Shown here one piece after another: positions 1 to 6,798 of a stretch of DNA of 31,692 nucleotides. Origin of the DNA: Thermoplasmata archaeon (GTDB lineage Archaea; Thermoplasmatota; Thermoplasmata; UBA184); NCBI GenBank assembly GCA_021826525.1, contig JAKAZU010000008.1:1-31692 (forward strand). Reading direction: 5' to 3'. A program made the translations under genes and the position numbers. A model generated the notes under the pieces. The model searched no databases. It was given only the letters and a program-made list of their open reading frames with translations, and was not told where the DNA came from. Every line of letters begins with the position of its first letter. The first letter of the stretch is position 1.

Positions 1-1
1 G

Positions 2-550
2 AAGGGCATCCAGTATCTCAACGAGACGATGGACCTGATCATCGATGCGTTCAAGGAGGCGATGGGACGCGGCCCGCTCGCGAACGAACGCGTCTACGGG
101 CTGAAGGTCCGCCTCGTCGATGCGAAGCTCCACGAGGACTCCATCCACCGCGGTCCCGCCCAGACGATCCCTGCGGCCCGCTCCGGTATCTACGGGGCGA
201 TGGTCCTCGGAGACCGCCTGCTCCTCGAGCCGATGCAGAAGGTCACGGTTAACGTACCGCAGGAGATCCTCGCGGGCGCCACCCGCGAGCTTCAGCGCCG
301 ACGCGGCGAGATCCTCGACATGACGAGCGTGGGGGACCTGCAGACGATCGTCGCGAAGGTCCCGGTGGCCGAAATGTTCGGCTTCGCGAGCGACATCCGC
401 AGCGCGACGGCCGGCAAGGTCCTCTGGGCCACCGAGTCGATGGGCTTCGAGCCGATCCCGGTCGAACTCCAGCCGAAGGTGGTCGCCGAAGTCCGGCAAC
501 GCCGCGGCCTGAAGCCCGAGCCGTACGACGCGGCCTACTACGCGGGCTAG
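2..550 (+). CDS. fusA: Translation elongation factor EF-2, C-terminal part (5' truncated by window edge)
   Basis: The reading frame is open from base 2 and lacks a start in the window, so only domains IV and V of this ribosomal translocase GTPase are visible. The segment KLHEDSIHRGPAQ carries the histidine (codon 146-148) that archaea and eukaryotes convert to diphthamide, the ADP-ribosylation target. Downstream, FGFASDIRSATAGK and the run into RQRRGLKPEPY match the end of domain V. The expected GTP-binding G domain lies outside the window. The protein ends in YYAG just before a TAG stop. Its 3' neighbour is convergent, about 200 bp away. The diphthamide context separates this archaeal protein from bacterial EF-G. 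The call is very safe. Confidence 0.97.
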   Translation, partial: KGIQYLNETMDLIIDAFKEAMGRGPLANERVYGLKVRLVDAKLHEDSIHRGPAQTIPAARSGIYGAMVLGDRLLLEPMQKVTVNVPQEILAGATRELQRRRGEILDMTSVGDLQTIVAKVPVAEMFGFASDIRSATAGKVLWATESMGFEPIPVELQPKVVAEVRQRRGLKPEPYDAAYYAG

Positions 551-624
551 TCCGCTGCGTTGCCGGGCGTCCCCGCGGGACGGGCAGACGGTCCCCAGCC
601 GGAACGAACCGCCGGCGGGGTCCG

Positions 625-721
625 TTACCTACTACGTCGTGCGTAGGTAATGAGGCGCGGCCAAGCTGCTACGCCGTGTAGTAGGTTGCGGTGGACAACT
701 TACGGGGAACGTAGTAGGTTC
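625..721. repeat. Cluster of GTAGTAGGT elements in a convergent spacer
   Basis: GTAGTAGGTT occurs as direct copies at 678-687 and 711-720, exactly 33 bp apart. The inverted form ACCTACTACGT lies at 627-637 and is the exact reverse complement of ACGTAGTAGGT at 709-719, giving an 11-bp perfect inverted repeat. A shorter hairpin pairs TTACCTAC (625-632) with GTAGGTAA (643-650). Both flanking genes end here, so an operator for either is not the obvious reading. A 3'-end or termination structure, a small RNA, or a remnant of an inserted element are open possibilities. No T-tract follows and no family is recognised. Confidence 0.6.
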
Positions 722-753
722 GATGGCCCGGTGTTCCGCGGGACGGGCCGCCC

Positions 754-1350
754 CTAGCTCGTAGCTACGGTCGGACCCCGCCGGTGGGTGGTCCCGATGA
801 GTTGATCGAGGGTTCGCTGGCGAGGTCGGGGTCCCTCGGCGGAGCGGGATCGGATCGGCCACGCACCCTCGCGATCGAGGAGCCAGCGCTTGCGCCAGAG
901 GCCGAGCCCGTAGCCCGTAATCGATCCTCCGAATCCGACCACCCGGTGGCAGGGGATGATCACGGGGATCGGGTTCCGGTGCATCGCGCCCCCGACCGCG
1001 CGGGCCGAGCCGGCGCGACCGGCCCTCTTGGCCAGCTCTCCGTAGGTGATCGTGCGCCCCGCGGGCACCTTCAAGAGTTCGCGCCAGACCCGCCGGTCGA
1101 ACTCGCTCGAGGTCTCCGGATCGGGGTCGACGTCGAACGAATCGCGGCGACGCTGGAAGTACTCGCGGAGCTGCTGAGGGGGACTCCCCGCCGGGAAGGG
1201 AGGTTTGCGCCGGCCCGCTCCGGGAGGGAGGCCGGTCTGAGCGATCCCGTTCTCGAGGAGGTCGACGACCCGGACCGTGGAGCCTTGATAGACGATCCGG
1301 AACGTTCCGATCGGAGTGGGAATGTCCGAGAATTCGAGGGGCTCCGACAT
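754..1350 (-). CDS. ogt: Methylated-DNA--[protein]-cysteine S-methyltransferase (MGMT/Ogt type)
   Basis: This is a suicide DNA repair protein that moves an alkyl group from O6-alkylguanine to its own cysteine. The diagnostic active site IPCHRVV is followed by GFGGSITGYGLGLWRK and LLDREG, the usual C-terminal arrangement. The preceding helix-turn-helix region (VWRELLKVPAGRTITYGELA) is intact. The 198-residue protein has a poorly conserved, arginine-rich tail of about 30 residues. The chosen ATG at 1350 lies 28 nt from a TATA-like element. ATG 1356 is 22 nt away and an upstream start at 1407 would precede the element. It lies downstream of radB on the same strand, separated by 159 bp, and probably has its own promoter. 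Confidence 0.93.
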   Translation of the reverse strand: MSEPLEFSDIPTPIGTFRIVYQGSTVRVVDLLENGIAQTGLPPGAGRRKPPFPAGSPPQQLREYFQRRRDSFDVDPDPETSSEFDRRVWRELLKVPAGRTITYGELAKRAGRAGSARAVGGAMHRNPIPVIIPCHRVVGFGGSITGYGLGLWRKRWLLDREGAWPIRSRSAEGPRPRQRTLDQLIGTTHRRGPTVATS

Positions 1351-1374
1351 CGGCATCGTACGAAGGCACGGGGG

Positions 1375-1380
1375 CTTATC
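1375..1380 (-). promoter_or_regulatory. TATA-like element for the alkyltransferase gene
   Basis: On the minus strand this reads GATAAG in a GC-rich surround. It lies 28 nt upstream of ATG 1350, the spacing seen for other leaderless-looking starts in this window. Confidence 0.4.
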
Positions 1381-1515
1381 TGGGTTGTCCGAGAGAGGGC
1401 GGAACACCCCGAGAACGTTCTGGGCCCATCGCCGGGCTCAAGAATTCCCGCACCGGGGCTTCGCAGAAGCTTTCGGGAGAAGGGCCGGTCGGCGGCCAGG
1501 GCCGGACTACCCGAA

Positions 1516-2196
1516 TCAGGGCGCGACCATGCCCCGGTCCGTGATCCGGAGTTCGACCGAGCCTTCTTCTTGGGAGCGGTGCTTGACGAGCACAATCCTC
1601 CTGCGGTCCCCCGCGACGCGCTCAAAGCGCAGGATCGTCTTCGCCGCGTGGTTCAAGAACGAGCCGCCGAGCGGCTCGATCGTATTCTCCCGGCGGCTCT
1701 GATAGACTTGGTTGGTGAACACAACCGGCAGGTCGTGGGCGAAGGCGGCGTGAGCGAGGTCCCCGATCTGCTCGGCGAGGGTCCGGCGGGCCTCGTCCTC
1801 GTCTTCTTCGGTCCGAGCCAGCCGATAGTAATGGGTCGCGGAGTCGAGGACGATCAGGGCGACGGGCCGCTGCGCGTCGGCGGCGAGGATCGTCGCGCGG
1901 TGGACCGCGGCTCGCTGAGCTTCCAAGCTCGCAGGGCGGACCACCAAGAGCCGCTCCAGGGCGGCCGGGGGAAGGCTCGCCGCCGAAGCGGCGAGGCGGT
2001 GGGGGCTCAGCCCTTCGGTATCGACGTAGAGCACCCACCGGCCCTCCGAGAGGGCGCGGACGGCGAGCGCGACGCAGAAGACCGTCTTGCCACTCCCGCC
2101 CTCGCCGTAGACCTCGGTCAGCGAATCGGTCTCGAGACCGCCGCCGAGCAGGCGATCGAGCGCGGGGATGCCGGTCGGCCAACGCCCTTCGGCCAC
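1516..2196 (-). CDS. radB: DNA repair and recombination protein RadB
   Basis: RadB is the short euryarchaeal paralogue of the RadA/Rad51 recombinase. It binds ATP and DNA and modulates strand exchange. The 226-residue length fits, since RadB lacks the N-terminal HhH domain of RadA. An opening TGIPALDRLLGGGLE precedes the Walker A box GEGGSGKT (residues 31-38), and the Walker B strand VALIVLDSATH follows near the middle. The L2-side sequence FTNQVYQS and GGSFLNHAAKTILRFE match the family. The start is GTG at 2196, 28 nt from a TTTAA element. The gene follows the exosome superoperon on the same strand but has its own promoter signal. Confidence 0.93.
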   Translation of the reverse strand: MAEGRWPTGIPALDRLLGGGLETDSLTEVYGEGGSGKTVFCVALAVRALSEGRWVLYVDTEGLSPHRLAASAASLPPAALERLLVVRPASLEAQRAAVHRATILAADAQRPVALIVLDSATHYYRLARTEEDEDEARRTLAEQIGDLAHAAFAHDLPVVFTNQVYQSRRENTIEPLGGSFLNHAAKTILRFERVAGDRRRIVLVKHRSQEEGSVELRITDRGMVAP

Positions 2197-2220
2197 GAGC
2201 CCGCGCCACGGCGCACGCGG

Positions 2221-2226
2221 GTTTAA
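2221..2226 (-). promoter_or_regulatory. TATA-like element for radB
   Basis: The minus-strand sequence TTAAAC is an A/T island in the 49-bp gap between rpo12 and radB. Its centre is 28 nt from the GTG start, which suggests a leaderless radB transcript separate from the upstream superoperon. Confidence 0.5.
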
Positions 2227-2245
2227 CGGCCCCGACGGAACGCGC

Positions 2246-2380
2246 TCAGCGCGCCTTCAGGGTCTTCTTGACGTTCGGGTGCTCCTTGGTGAAGATCTTC
2301 CCACCGCAGTTGTCGCAGCGGACCCCGAACAGGTTCGCGTCGGAGGGGAGGGCTTCCCCGCACCGGATACAGCGGAACAT
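2246..2380 (-). CDS. rpo12: DNA-directed RNA polymerase subunit Rpo12 (RpoP)
   Basis: This 44-codon gene encodes the small zinc-ribbon subunit P of archaeal RNA polymerase, the counterpart of eukaryotic Rpb12. The protein begins MFRCIRCGEAL and contains VRCDNCGGKIFTKE, so two CxxC knuckles (C4/C7 and C22/C25) can bind one zinc. It ends in the basic KKTLKAR tail typical of the subunit. The length matches the 40-50 residues usual for Rpo12. It is the last gene of the superoperon, 27 nt after rpl37ae, an order known in many archaea. Its small size makes it easy to miss in automatic calling. Confidence 0.94.
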   Translation of the reverse strand: MFRCIRCGEALPSDANLFGVRCDNCGGKIFTKEHPNVKKTLKAR

Positions 2381-2407
2381 GGAGATCGAACAGCCGAGGC
2401 CGCTCCC

Positions 2408-2677
2408 TTAAGATTTTCCGGCCGCGGAGGCGGTCTCGACTCGGGCGATCGGAGGGGGCGGCGTGAAAAGATACGCGCCGCTCGCGTATCGGGTGTGGCA
2501 TCGGCGGCACTCGTAGACGCCGCTCGCGACGCGCGCGAGCGTGACGGTCGAGCAGTGCGGGCACGCCGCCGCCTTGGCCCGCGCACGGTCGATATCGAGG
2601 ACGCGACGACGGATCCGGATCCCGTAGCGGGGTCCCATCCACCCGGTGTTGCCGACCTTCTTCGTGCGCTTGCTCAT
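2408..2677 (-). CDS. rpl37ae: Large-subunit ribosomal protein L37Ae (eL43)
   Basis: The 89-residue product is the zinc-ribbon protein eL43 of the archaeal/eukaryotic 50S/60S subunit. The basic N-terminus MSKRTKKVGNTG and PRYGIRIRRRV are the family signature. CPHC (C39, C42) and CRRC (C57, C60) form the zinc site, followed by the GGAY-like segment SGAYLF. The tail after residue 70 is proline- and alanine-rich and poorly conserved. Its ATG overlaps the stop of rrp42 in ATGA, implying coupled translation. Linkage of L37Ae to the exosome genes and rpo12 is a conserved archaeal arrangement. Confidence 0.96.
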   Translation of the reverse strand: MSKRTKKVGNTGWMGPRYGIRIRRRVLDIDRARAKAAACPHCSTVTLARVASGVYECRRCHTRYASGAYLFTPPPPIARVETASAAGKS

Positions 2678-3465
2678 GCCGAGCTCCCTTTCTGAGCCAC
2701 CGCCCGAAGGCGGTCGCCGTGGTGGAAGGCCCTCTCCACGAGGTCCTTAACGTCATCGGGGCTGAACGCGCCGATCAGGCCCTTCTGCATCGCTACGACC
2801 CGGCCCGCCTCGTCGGTCGCGATCGTGAGCCGACCCTGCGCCGCCTGCTCCTCCTCGAAGGACGGGTCCACGACGATCGCATCGCCGAGTCGCGCAAACG
2901 TGCACTCGACCGGGAAGTGGTTGACCTCGAGAGGCGTGTCGGCCTCGGCGATCCCGAAGCGCCGGTTGGGCATCGTCGCGTGCGTGATCGCGCCGAGGGC
3001 CGCGAGCATGCCCGCGTCGATCAGGTTCCCCGCGTGATCGAGGACATGGATGTCGGTGTAGCAGACCCAGGACTTCTCCCCGGGCGTGACGCACAGCTTC
3101 GTGAGATCGATCGTCTCCGCCGCACGGATCGCGCGGTCAATGACCCGGGAGACCTCGATCGCGCGCGGCTGGGGAGGACCGGGTTCGAACGTAGGGTTCG
3201 AAAGGGGGACGAGCTCGGCGTTCGTCGTCAGAACGCCCGCGTTCGGAGTGTCGGGGAACGGCTTTCCCGGCTCCAGCTTGATGCCGCAGAGCACCGCCGT
3301 GTTGCCGATGTGCGCTAGGGCGGAGCCGTCGGCGGTCTCCACGAACCCGTGCTCGATCGAGACCGGGCGATAGTCGTCCAAGCCGCGGCCGTCCATACGC
3401 TGGCCCTTAGCGGCGAGGTCGAGGAGGTGGGTCGTGAGGATCTCGGCGCTGACCTCGTCGCTCAT
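2674..3465 (-). CDS. rrp42: Exosome complex component Rrp42
   Basis: Rrp42 is the catalytically inactive RNase PH-like subunit that alternates with Rrp41 in the hexameric ring of the archaeal RNA exosome, which degrades and tails RNA 3' ends. The 263-residue protein has the expected fold features: GQRMDGRGLDDYRPV near the N-terminus, GNTAVLCGIKLE, and IHVLDHAGNLIDAGMLAALGA in the core. The start at 3465 (MSDEV) overlaps the rrp41 stop in ATGA and its own stop overlaps rpl37ae, so three genes are translationally chained. The frame extends upstream to 4062, but that part is antisense-like shadow inside rrp41. Confidence 0.96.
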   Translation of the reverse strand: MSDEVSAEILTTHLLDLAAKGQRMDGRGLDDYRPVSIEHGFVETADGSALAHIGNTAVLCGIKLEPGKPFPDTPNAGVLTTNAELVPLSNPTFEPGPPQPRAIEVSRVIDRAIRAAETIDLTKLCVTPGEKSWVCYTDIHVLDHAGNLIDAGMLAALGAITHATMPNRRFGIAEADTPLEVNHFPVECTFARLGDAIVVDPSFEEEQAAQGRLTIATDEAGRVVAMQKGLIGAFSPDDVKDLVERAFHHGDRLRAVAQKGSSA

Positions 3466-4205
3466 GCCGCCGCCTCCCCGCTGGCGTAGCGGTCCCGCAG
3501 GGCTTGCTTCATCTTCTCGTAGATCGTCCGGCAGCCCGTCACGCCGAGGTCCAGGGATTTCGAGAGCTCCTCGCGGGTCATGTGGCCTTCCATCTGGAGG
3601 AGCACGAGCCGTCCGGATTGGGGAACGAGCGCCATCGGCAGGTCGGCCTCGCCGAAATTGTCCTCCTCTTTCTTGAGGTCGAGCGCGATCGCGCCGCCGA
3701 CCTTTCCGACCGCCACGGCCGGCAACAGGTCGACCATCGGGATCCCTGCGTCCGCGAGGGCCACCGACGCCGCGACGACGCCGGCGCATCGGGTCCCCGC
3801 GTTGGCTTGGAGGACCTCGATGTAGATGTCGATGCTCGTGCGGGGGAACTCCTCGGCGAAGATCACCGATTCGAACGCCTCGCTGATGACCTTGCTGATC
3901 TCCTGCGAGCGGCGGTCCAGACCCGGACGCTTGCGTTCGTCCACGCTGAATGCCGCCATGTTGTAGCGGCACTGCACGATCGCCTTGTTGTTCTGCTGTA
4001 GGTGGCGGGGATGGACCTCGCGCGGTCCGTAGACCGCGGCCATCACCTTGTTCGCGCCCCACTCGACGAACGCCGAGCCGTCGGCCTGATGCAAGGCCCC
4101 GGCCACGATGCGGATCGGGCGCAGCTCGTCCAGATGCCGTCCGTCGATCCGCAGTCCCTCCGGGCTCAACAGGACCGGGACTTCCTTCGCTCCTACACTT
4201 CCCAT
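3462..4205 (-). CDS. rrp41: Exosome complex component Rrp41 (catalytic RNase PH subunit)
   Basis: Rrp41 is the phosphorolytic 3'-5' exoribonuclease of the archaeal exosome and pairs with Rrp42. The 247-residue protein shows the RNase PH hallmarks LRIDGRHLDELRPI, AAVYGPREVHPRH, PRTSIDIYIEVLQANAGTR, and the acidic stretch ALDLKKEEDNFGEADLP, which holds the active-site aspartate region. The ATG at 4205 has an AGGAG ribosome-binding sequence about 7 nt upstream (AAGGAGAAACAATATG), which decides the start. The gene lies 29 nt after rrp4 and overlaps rrp42 by 4 nt. Confidence 0.97.
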   Translation of the reverse strand: MGSVGAKEVPVLLSPEGLRIDGRHLDELRPIRIVAGALHQADGSAFVEWGANKVMAAVYGPREVHPRHLQQNNKAIVQCRYNMAAFSVDERKRPGLDRRSQEISKVISEAFESVIFAEEFPRTSIDIYIEVLQANAGTRCAGVVAASVALADAGIPMVDLLPAVAVGKVGGAIALDLKKEEDNFGEADLPMALVPQSGRLVLLQMEGHMTREELSKSLDLGVTGCRTIYEKMKQALRDRYASGEAAA

Positions 4206-4234
4206 ATTGTTTCTCCTTGGACCGTGATGGTGGG

Positions 4235-5077
4235 TCAGTCCTCGTCGTTCGGGAGGTCCGCTTCGGTCGCGTCCCCGGGGGGCACCGGATCCTCGCGATC
4301 GAGGTTCGGGGCCGCCGGGTTGGGCGGTCGACGGATCGGCTCTTCCCGTGTCGGCCGGGGGGAGGATCGCAAGAGTTCTTGGACCCGCTCGGTGAGGCCG
4401 GAGCGGTGGCCGGTGTCCTCGATCATCTCGAGGGCCTGGCGGACCTGGACGATCGCCTCGGGCGTTCCATCGATCCAGATGCGGCCGTTCTGACCGACCG
4501 CGACGCGCGCGCCGGTGATGCGAATGATCGACTCGATCATCGAGCCTTTGCGGCCGATGACGCGAGGAATCTTGGCGGGGGAGATGGTGACGATCGCTCC
4601 TCCGTCGAGGCGGCCCAATCCTTCGCCGATCATCGTGACCCCGATGCGGCCGGTCGCATCGAGATTCTCGACGCGCACGAGCACTGCATCGCCGACCTTC
4701 AGGTATTGGTCCGTCTCGCCGATCTCGATCTTCCACGGCGTGCCGGTCATGTGGAGCGGGGCCCAGCGAGGGGCTCCGATGTCCAGGAGCCAGAACGTTC
4801 CTTGGACGTCCGCCACGTAGCCGATGATGGTGTCGTCCGGCTTCGGGATGTATCGGCCCGAGAGCGGAGTGACCTGGACGAACGGCGGGCGCTCTTGAAC
4901 GAATCCAAGGACGCTCGCGTAGATCTTGCCCGAGGTCCGGTACGTCCCGGTCCCGGGTCGAAGCCCGTGGGTCGGGAGCTCTTCTCCCGGTAGAACTAGT
5001 GTCCGTTCGTGAGCAGATTGCGGGAGAGAACGCTCACGGTCGCCGTGGGGGCGGCCGGGTCGATTTCCATGAGCCAT
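4235..5077 (-). CDS. rrp4: Exosome complex component Rrp4 (S1/KH RNA-binding cap)
   Basis: Rrp4 forms the RNA-binding cap on the Rrp41/Rrp42 ring. In order the protein has an N-terminal domain (RTLVLPGEELPT, then SGKIYASVLGFV), an S1 domain around residues 80-155 (YLKVGDAVLVRVENLD) and a KH domain with the GxxG loop IGRKGSMIESI. At 280 residues it is longer than the 230-250 common for archaeal Rrp4. The excess is about 25 residues before LVLPGE and a proline/acid-rich tail of about 45 residues ending in EADLPNDED. The chosen ATG 5077 is the first in frame. A later start is possible, because the first 25 residues show no conservation I recognise. Confidence 0.95.
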   Translation of the reverse strand: MAHGNRPGRPHGDRERSLPQSAHERTLVLPGEELPTHGLRPGTGTYRTSGKIYASVLGFVQERPPFVQVTPLSGRYIPKPDDTIIGYVADVQGTFWLLDIGAPRWAPLHMTGTPWKIEIGETDQYLKVGDAVLVRVENLDATGRIGVTMIGEGLGRLDGGAIVTISPAKIPRVIGRKGSMIESIIRITGARVAVGQNGRIWIDGTPEAIVQVRQALEMIEDTGHRSGLTERVQELLRSSPRPTREEPIRRPPNPAAPNLDREDPVPPGDATEADLPNDED

Positions 5078-5113
5078 TGTTTTTGCTGCACCGCGCCGCG
5101 CGACCCGGGGACG

Positions 5114-5809
5114 CTATTTAACAAGCGCGGTCTCGGCGGTGCCTTTCGTGCGCGCGTTGAGCTTCTCGTAGAGTTCCGTCTGAACTCCGGCGGGGATCTC
5201 GAGGATCGCGCTCCACGACCCGTCGGAGAGCCACGACTCCTCGGAAATCTTGCCCATCCCCTTGAGTTCGCCAATCACGCGGGGAAAGTGCTGGGCCGGG
5301 ACCTTGATCTTCACCCGGACGACGTCGAAGCGGATCGGCAAGATCGGCCGGAGCTTCGTGAGGACCTCTTGCACCTGAGCATCGACCGAGCGGAACGGAT
5401 CGACGTGATACTTCACCTCGGCCATCGCCGATTCGATCCGGGCGGGTGGATGGGGCGCGCCGGTCTGGGGGTTCATCGCGTTTCGCGCGATGGTCGCGAC
5501 GATCTGACGGCGTTTTGCCTCCTGAAGCTGATGACGCTGCTCCGTCGTGACCTGAACCTCACCCTTTTGGATGATCTCGCGGGCGATCGCGATCAGGTCG
5601 CGGGTGTGGAACGTCTTCTCGAGGTGCTCTTCGCTGACCTGATCGCCCTTCTTCGCGTCCTTGAAGACCTGGTCCAGCGCGAGCTTGTCGGAGAGATCGA
5701 CGTCCTTGCCGTCCTTAATCTGCTGCGCGGCCGTGGGATCGACCAGGACCTCAAAGCGAGATCCGTGGGTCTCCCAGCGAGCGATGACGGCGTCGTCGAC
5801 CTTGACCAT
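5114..5809 (-). CDS. Ribosome maturation protein SBDS (SDO1 homologue)
   Basis: SBDS works with EF-2-like GTPases to mature the large ribosomal subunit; in eukaryotes it helps release eIF6. The 231-residue protein has the three-domain SBDS layout. An FYSH domain comes first (FEVLVDPTAAQQIKDG, then VFKDAKKGDQVSEEHL). A helical middle contains REIIQKGEVQVTTEQRH and IARNAMNPQTGAPHPPARIE. A ferredoxin-like C-terminal part contains RFDVVRVKIKVP and SWSAILEIPAG. The ATG at 5809 gives the conserved beginning MVKVDDAVIARWE, and upstream frame extension is rejected. It sits 22 nt after psmA and 36 nt before rrp4, in the classical exosome superoperon. Confidence 0.96.
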   Translation of the reverse strand: MVKVDDAVIARWETHGSRFEVLVDPTAAQQIKDGKDVDLSDKLALDQVFKDAKKGDQVSEEHLEKTFHTRDLIAIAREIIQKGEVQVTTEQRHQLQEAKRRQIVATIARNAMNPQTGAPHPPARIESAMAEVKYHVDPFRSVDAQVQEVLTKLRPILPIRFDVVRVKIKVPAQHFPRVIGELKGMGKISEESWLSDGSWSAILEIPAGVQTELYEKLNARTKGTAETALVK

Positions 5810-5831
5810 CGTCGCGCCGTTGGGTACGGGC

Positions 5832-6587
5832 CTATGCGCGGTCCTTCGCCCCCGAACCCCCCACCGGCGGGAGTCGGGCGACGTACTTCTGGACTTCGGA
5901 GGCTTCTCGGCGGCGGGTCCCCTCGGTTCGATCGACCGTGAGCACCTCGACCTGAGAGAGGCTGGCACCATCGTCCATGGCGGACCGCAGACCCTCGAGC
6001 GCGAGCAGGATCGCCTCGTCCTGAGTGAGGCCGGGTTTGTACTTCTCCTCGAATAGCTCGACCACGGCGTTGCGATTGCCGCCCGTGCTCGCGGCTTTGA
6101 AGCTCGTCAGGGATCCGCTGGGTTCGGTCTCGAAGAGATGCAGGCCGCTCTCGTCGTAGCCACCGACCAGCAGGGCCGTCCCGAACGGGCGCACGCCTCC
6201 GTACTGAGTGTACTGCTGCTTGTAATCGCAGATGCGCCGGACGAGCAGCTCGACGCCGATCGACTCGGCGTAGGTGACGCGGTGGATCTGGGCCTGGAGC
6301 CGAGCGTAGTCCACGAGGACCCGTGCGTCGGCGACGAGACCGGCGGTCGCGCACGCGATCCCTTCGTCGATCGGATGGGTCTTTTCGAGGCTCGAGGGTT
6401 CGGCCAGCTTAGGATTCGGGATCCGCCGGTCGGCGACGAGCACCACGCCGTTCGCATACACGACCCCGGCGGTCGTCGCGCCGCGACGAACGGCCTCGCG
6501 CGCGTACTCGACCTGGAACAAACGTCCGTCGGGCGAAAAGACGGTGATGGCCCGGTCGTAGGCCATCTGGCCGGGTTGCATCTCCAT
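5832..6587 (-). CDS. psmA: 20S proteasome alpha subunit
   Basis: The alpha subunit forms the outer gating rings of the archaeal 20S proteasome. The N-terminal gate and alpha signature MAYDRAITVFSPDGRLFQVE is unmistakable, followed by YAREAVRRG and GVVLVADRRI, and the core continues through GVRPFGTALLVGGYDE. The length is 251 residues. The start is taken as ATG 6587 (MEMQPGQ). A GTG at 6611 is in frame but lies only about 15 nt from the TTATAA box, so it would precede any transcript start. The leader carries GAGG about 8 nt before the ATG. It is the first gene of the superoperon; the beta subunit gene is not in the window. Confidence 0.97.
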   Translation of the reverse strand: MEMQPGQMAYDRAITVFSPDGRLFQVEYAREAVRRGATTAGVVYANGVVLVADRRIPNPKLAEPSSLEKTHPIDEGIACATAGLVADARVLVDYARLQAQIHRVTYAESIGVELLVRRICDYKQQYTQYGGVRPFGTALLVGGYDESGLHLFETEPSGSLTSFKAASTGGNRNAVVELFEEKYKPGLTQDEAILLALEGLRSAMDDGASLSQVEVLTVDRTEGTRRREASEVQKYVARLPPVGGSGAKDRA

Positions 6588-6622
6588 CGAAACTGCCTCG
6601 CGCCGAGCCACCGAAGTGGCCC

Positions 6623-6628
6623 TTATAA
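6623..6628 (-). promoter_or_regulatory. TATA box of the psmA-rpo12 superoperon
   Basis: A TTATAA palindrome stands out in GC-rich sequence upstream of psmA. With the usual spacing of about 25 nt, transcription would start near 6600, leaving a leader of about 13 nt before ATG 6587. No equally clear TATA box is visible inside the cluster, apart from a weak GTTAAATAG overlapping the SBDS stop codon. Confidence 0.65.
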
Positions 6629-6683
6629 GGGCGACCCGACCGCTAACGCCCGCGACAGTCGCTGTACCGGACTCAGCGCCCGA

Positions 6684-6720
6684 GGTGGCCCGAGGCTACC
6701 GAGGGCCGGCCCATGCCGGC
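6684..6720. other. Two adjacent GC-rich hairpins in the psmA/yyaL divergent spacer
   Basis: GGTGGCC (6684-6690) can pair with GGCTACC (6694-6700) through one G-T wobble. GCCGGC (6705-6710) pairs with GCCGGC (6715-6720) across a CCAT loop. Both lie in the 211-bp spacer between divergent genes. GC-rich DNA makes such stems common by chance, so a function is not claimed. Confidence 0.3.
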
Positions 6721-6798
6721 GTGACCCGCGGCGCGGCGTGTCCCGTCCATCGTCGGGGTCCCGGAAAGGGTAAGACGAACTGCGTCCCCACTCTCCCC

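Noticed and set aside
625..721. CRISPR array
   Set aside because: The repeats are 9-11 bp, with mixed orientation and only one regular spacing. There are no cas genes.
551..753. Possible tRNA gene because of GGTTCGATGG near 716
   Set aside because: No T-stem pairing, no acceptor stem and no anticodon arm can be drawn on either strand.
760..769. Palindrome CGTAGCTACG as part of the repeat cluster
   Set aside because: It lies within the end of the alkyltransferase coding region and does not share the GTAGTAGGT core.
1412..1421. Palindrome AGAACGTTCT as an operator
   Set aside because: It is a single 10-bp palindrome about 60 nt upstream of the alkyltransferase start with no second copy, which is expected by chance often enough.
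784..2226. 480-codon plus-strand open frame
   Set aside because: It is antisense to the alkyltransferase and radB, has no recognisable motif, and is explained by high GC in the third codon position of the real genes.
3466..4736. Upstream extensions of the rrp42 and rrp41 frames
   Set aside because: The extra sequence lies inside the preceding genes in another frame and is Arg/Pro-rich. The ATGA junction (rrp42) and the AGGAG site (rrp41) support the shorter starts.
6616..6798. 61-codon N-terminal extension of the YyaL frame
   Set aside because: It crosses the psmA promoter region, shows no conservation, and a TATA-like element sits 27 nt before ATG 6799.
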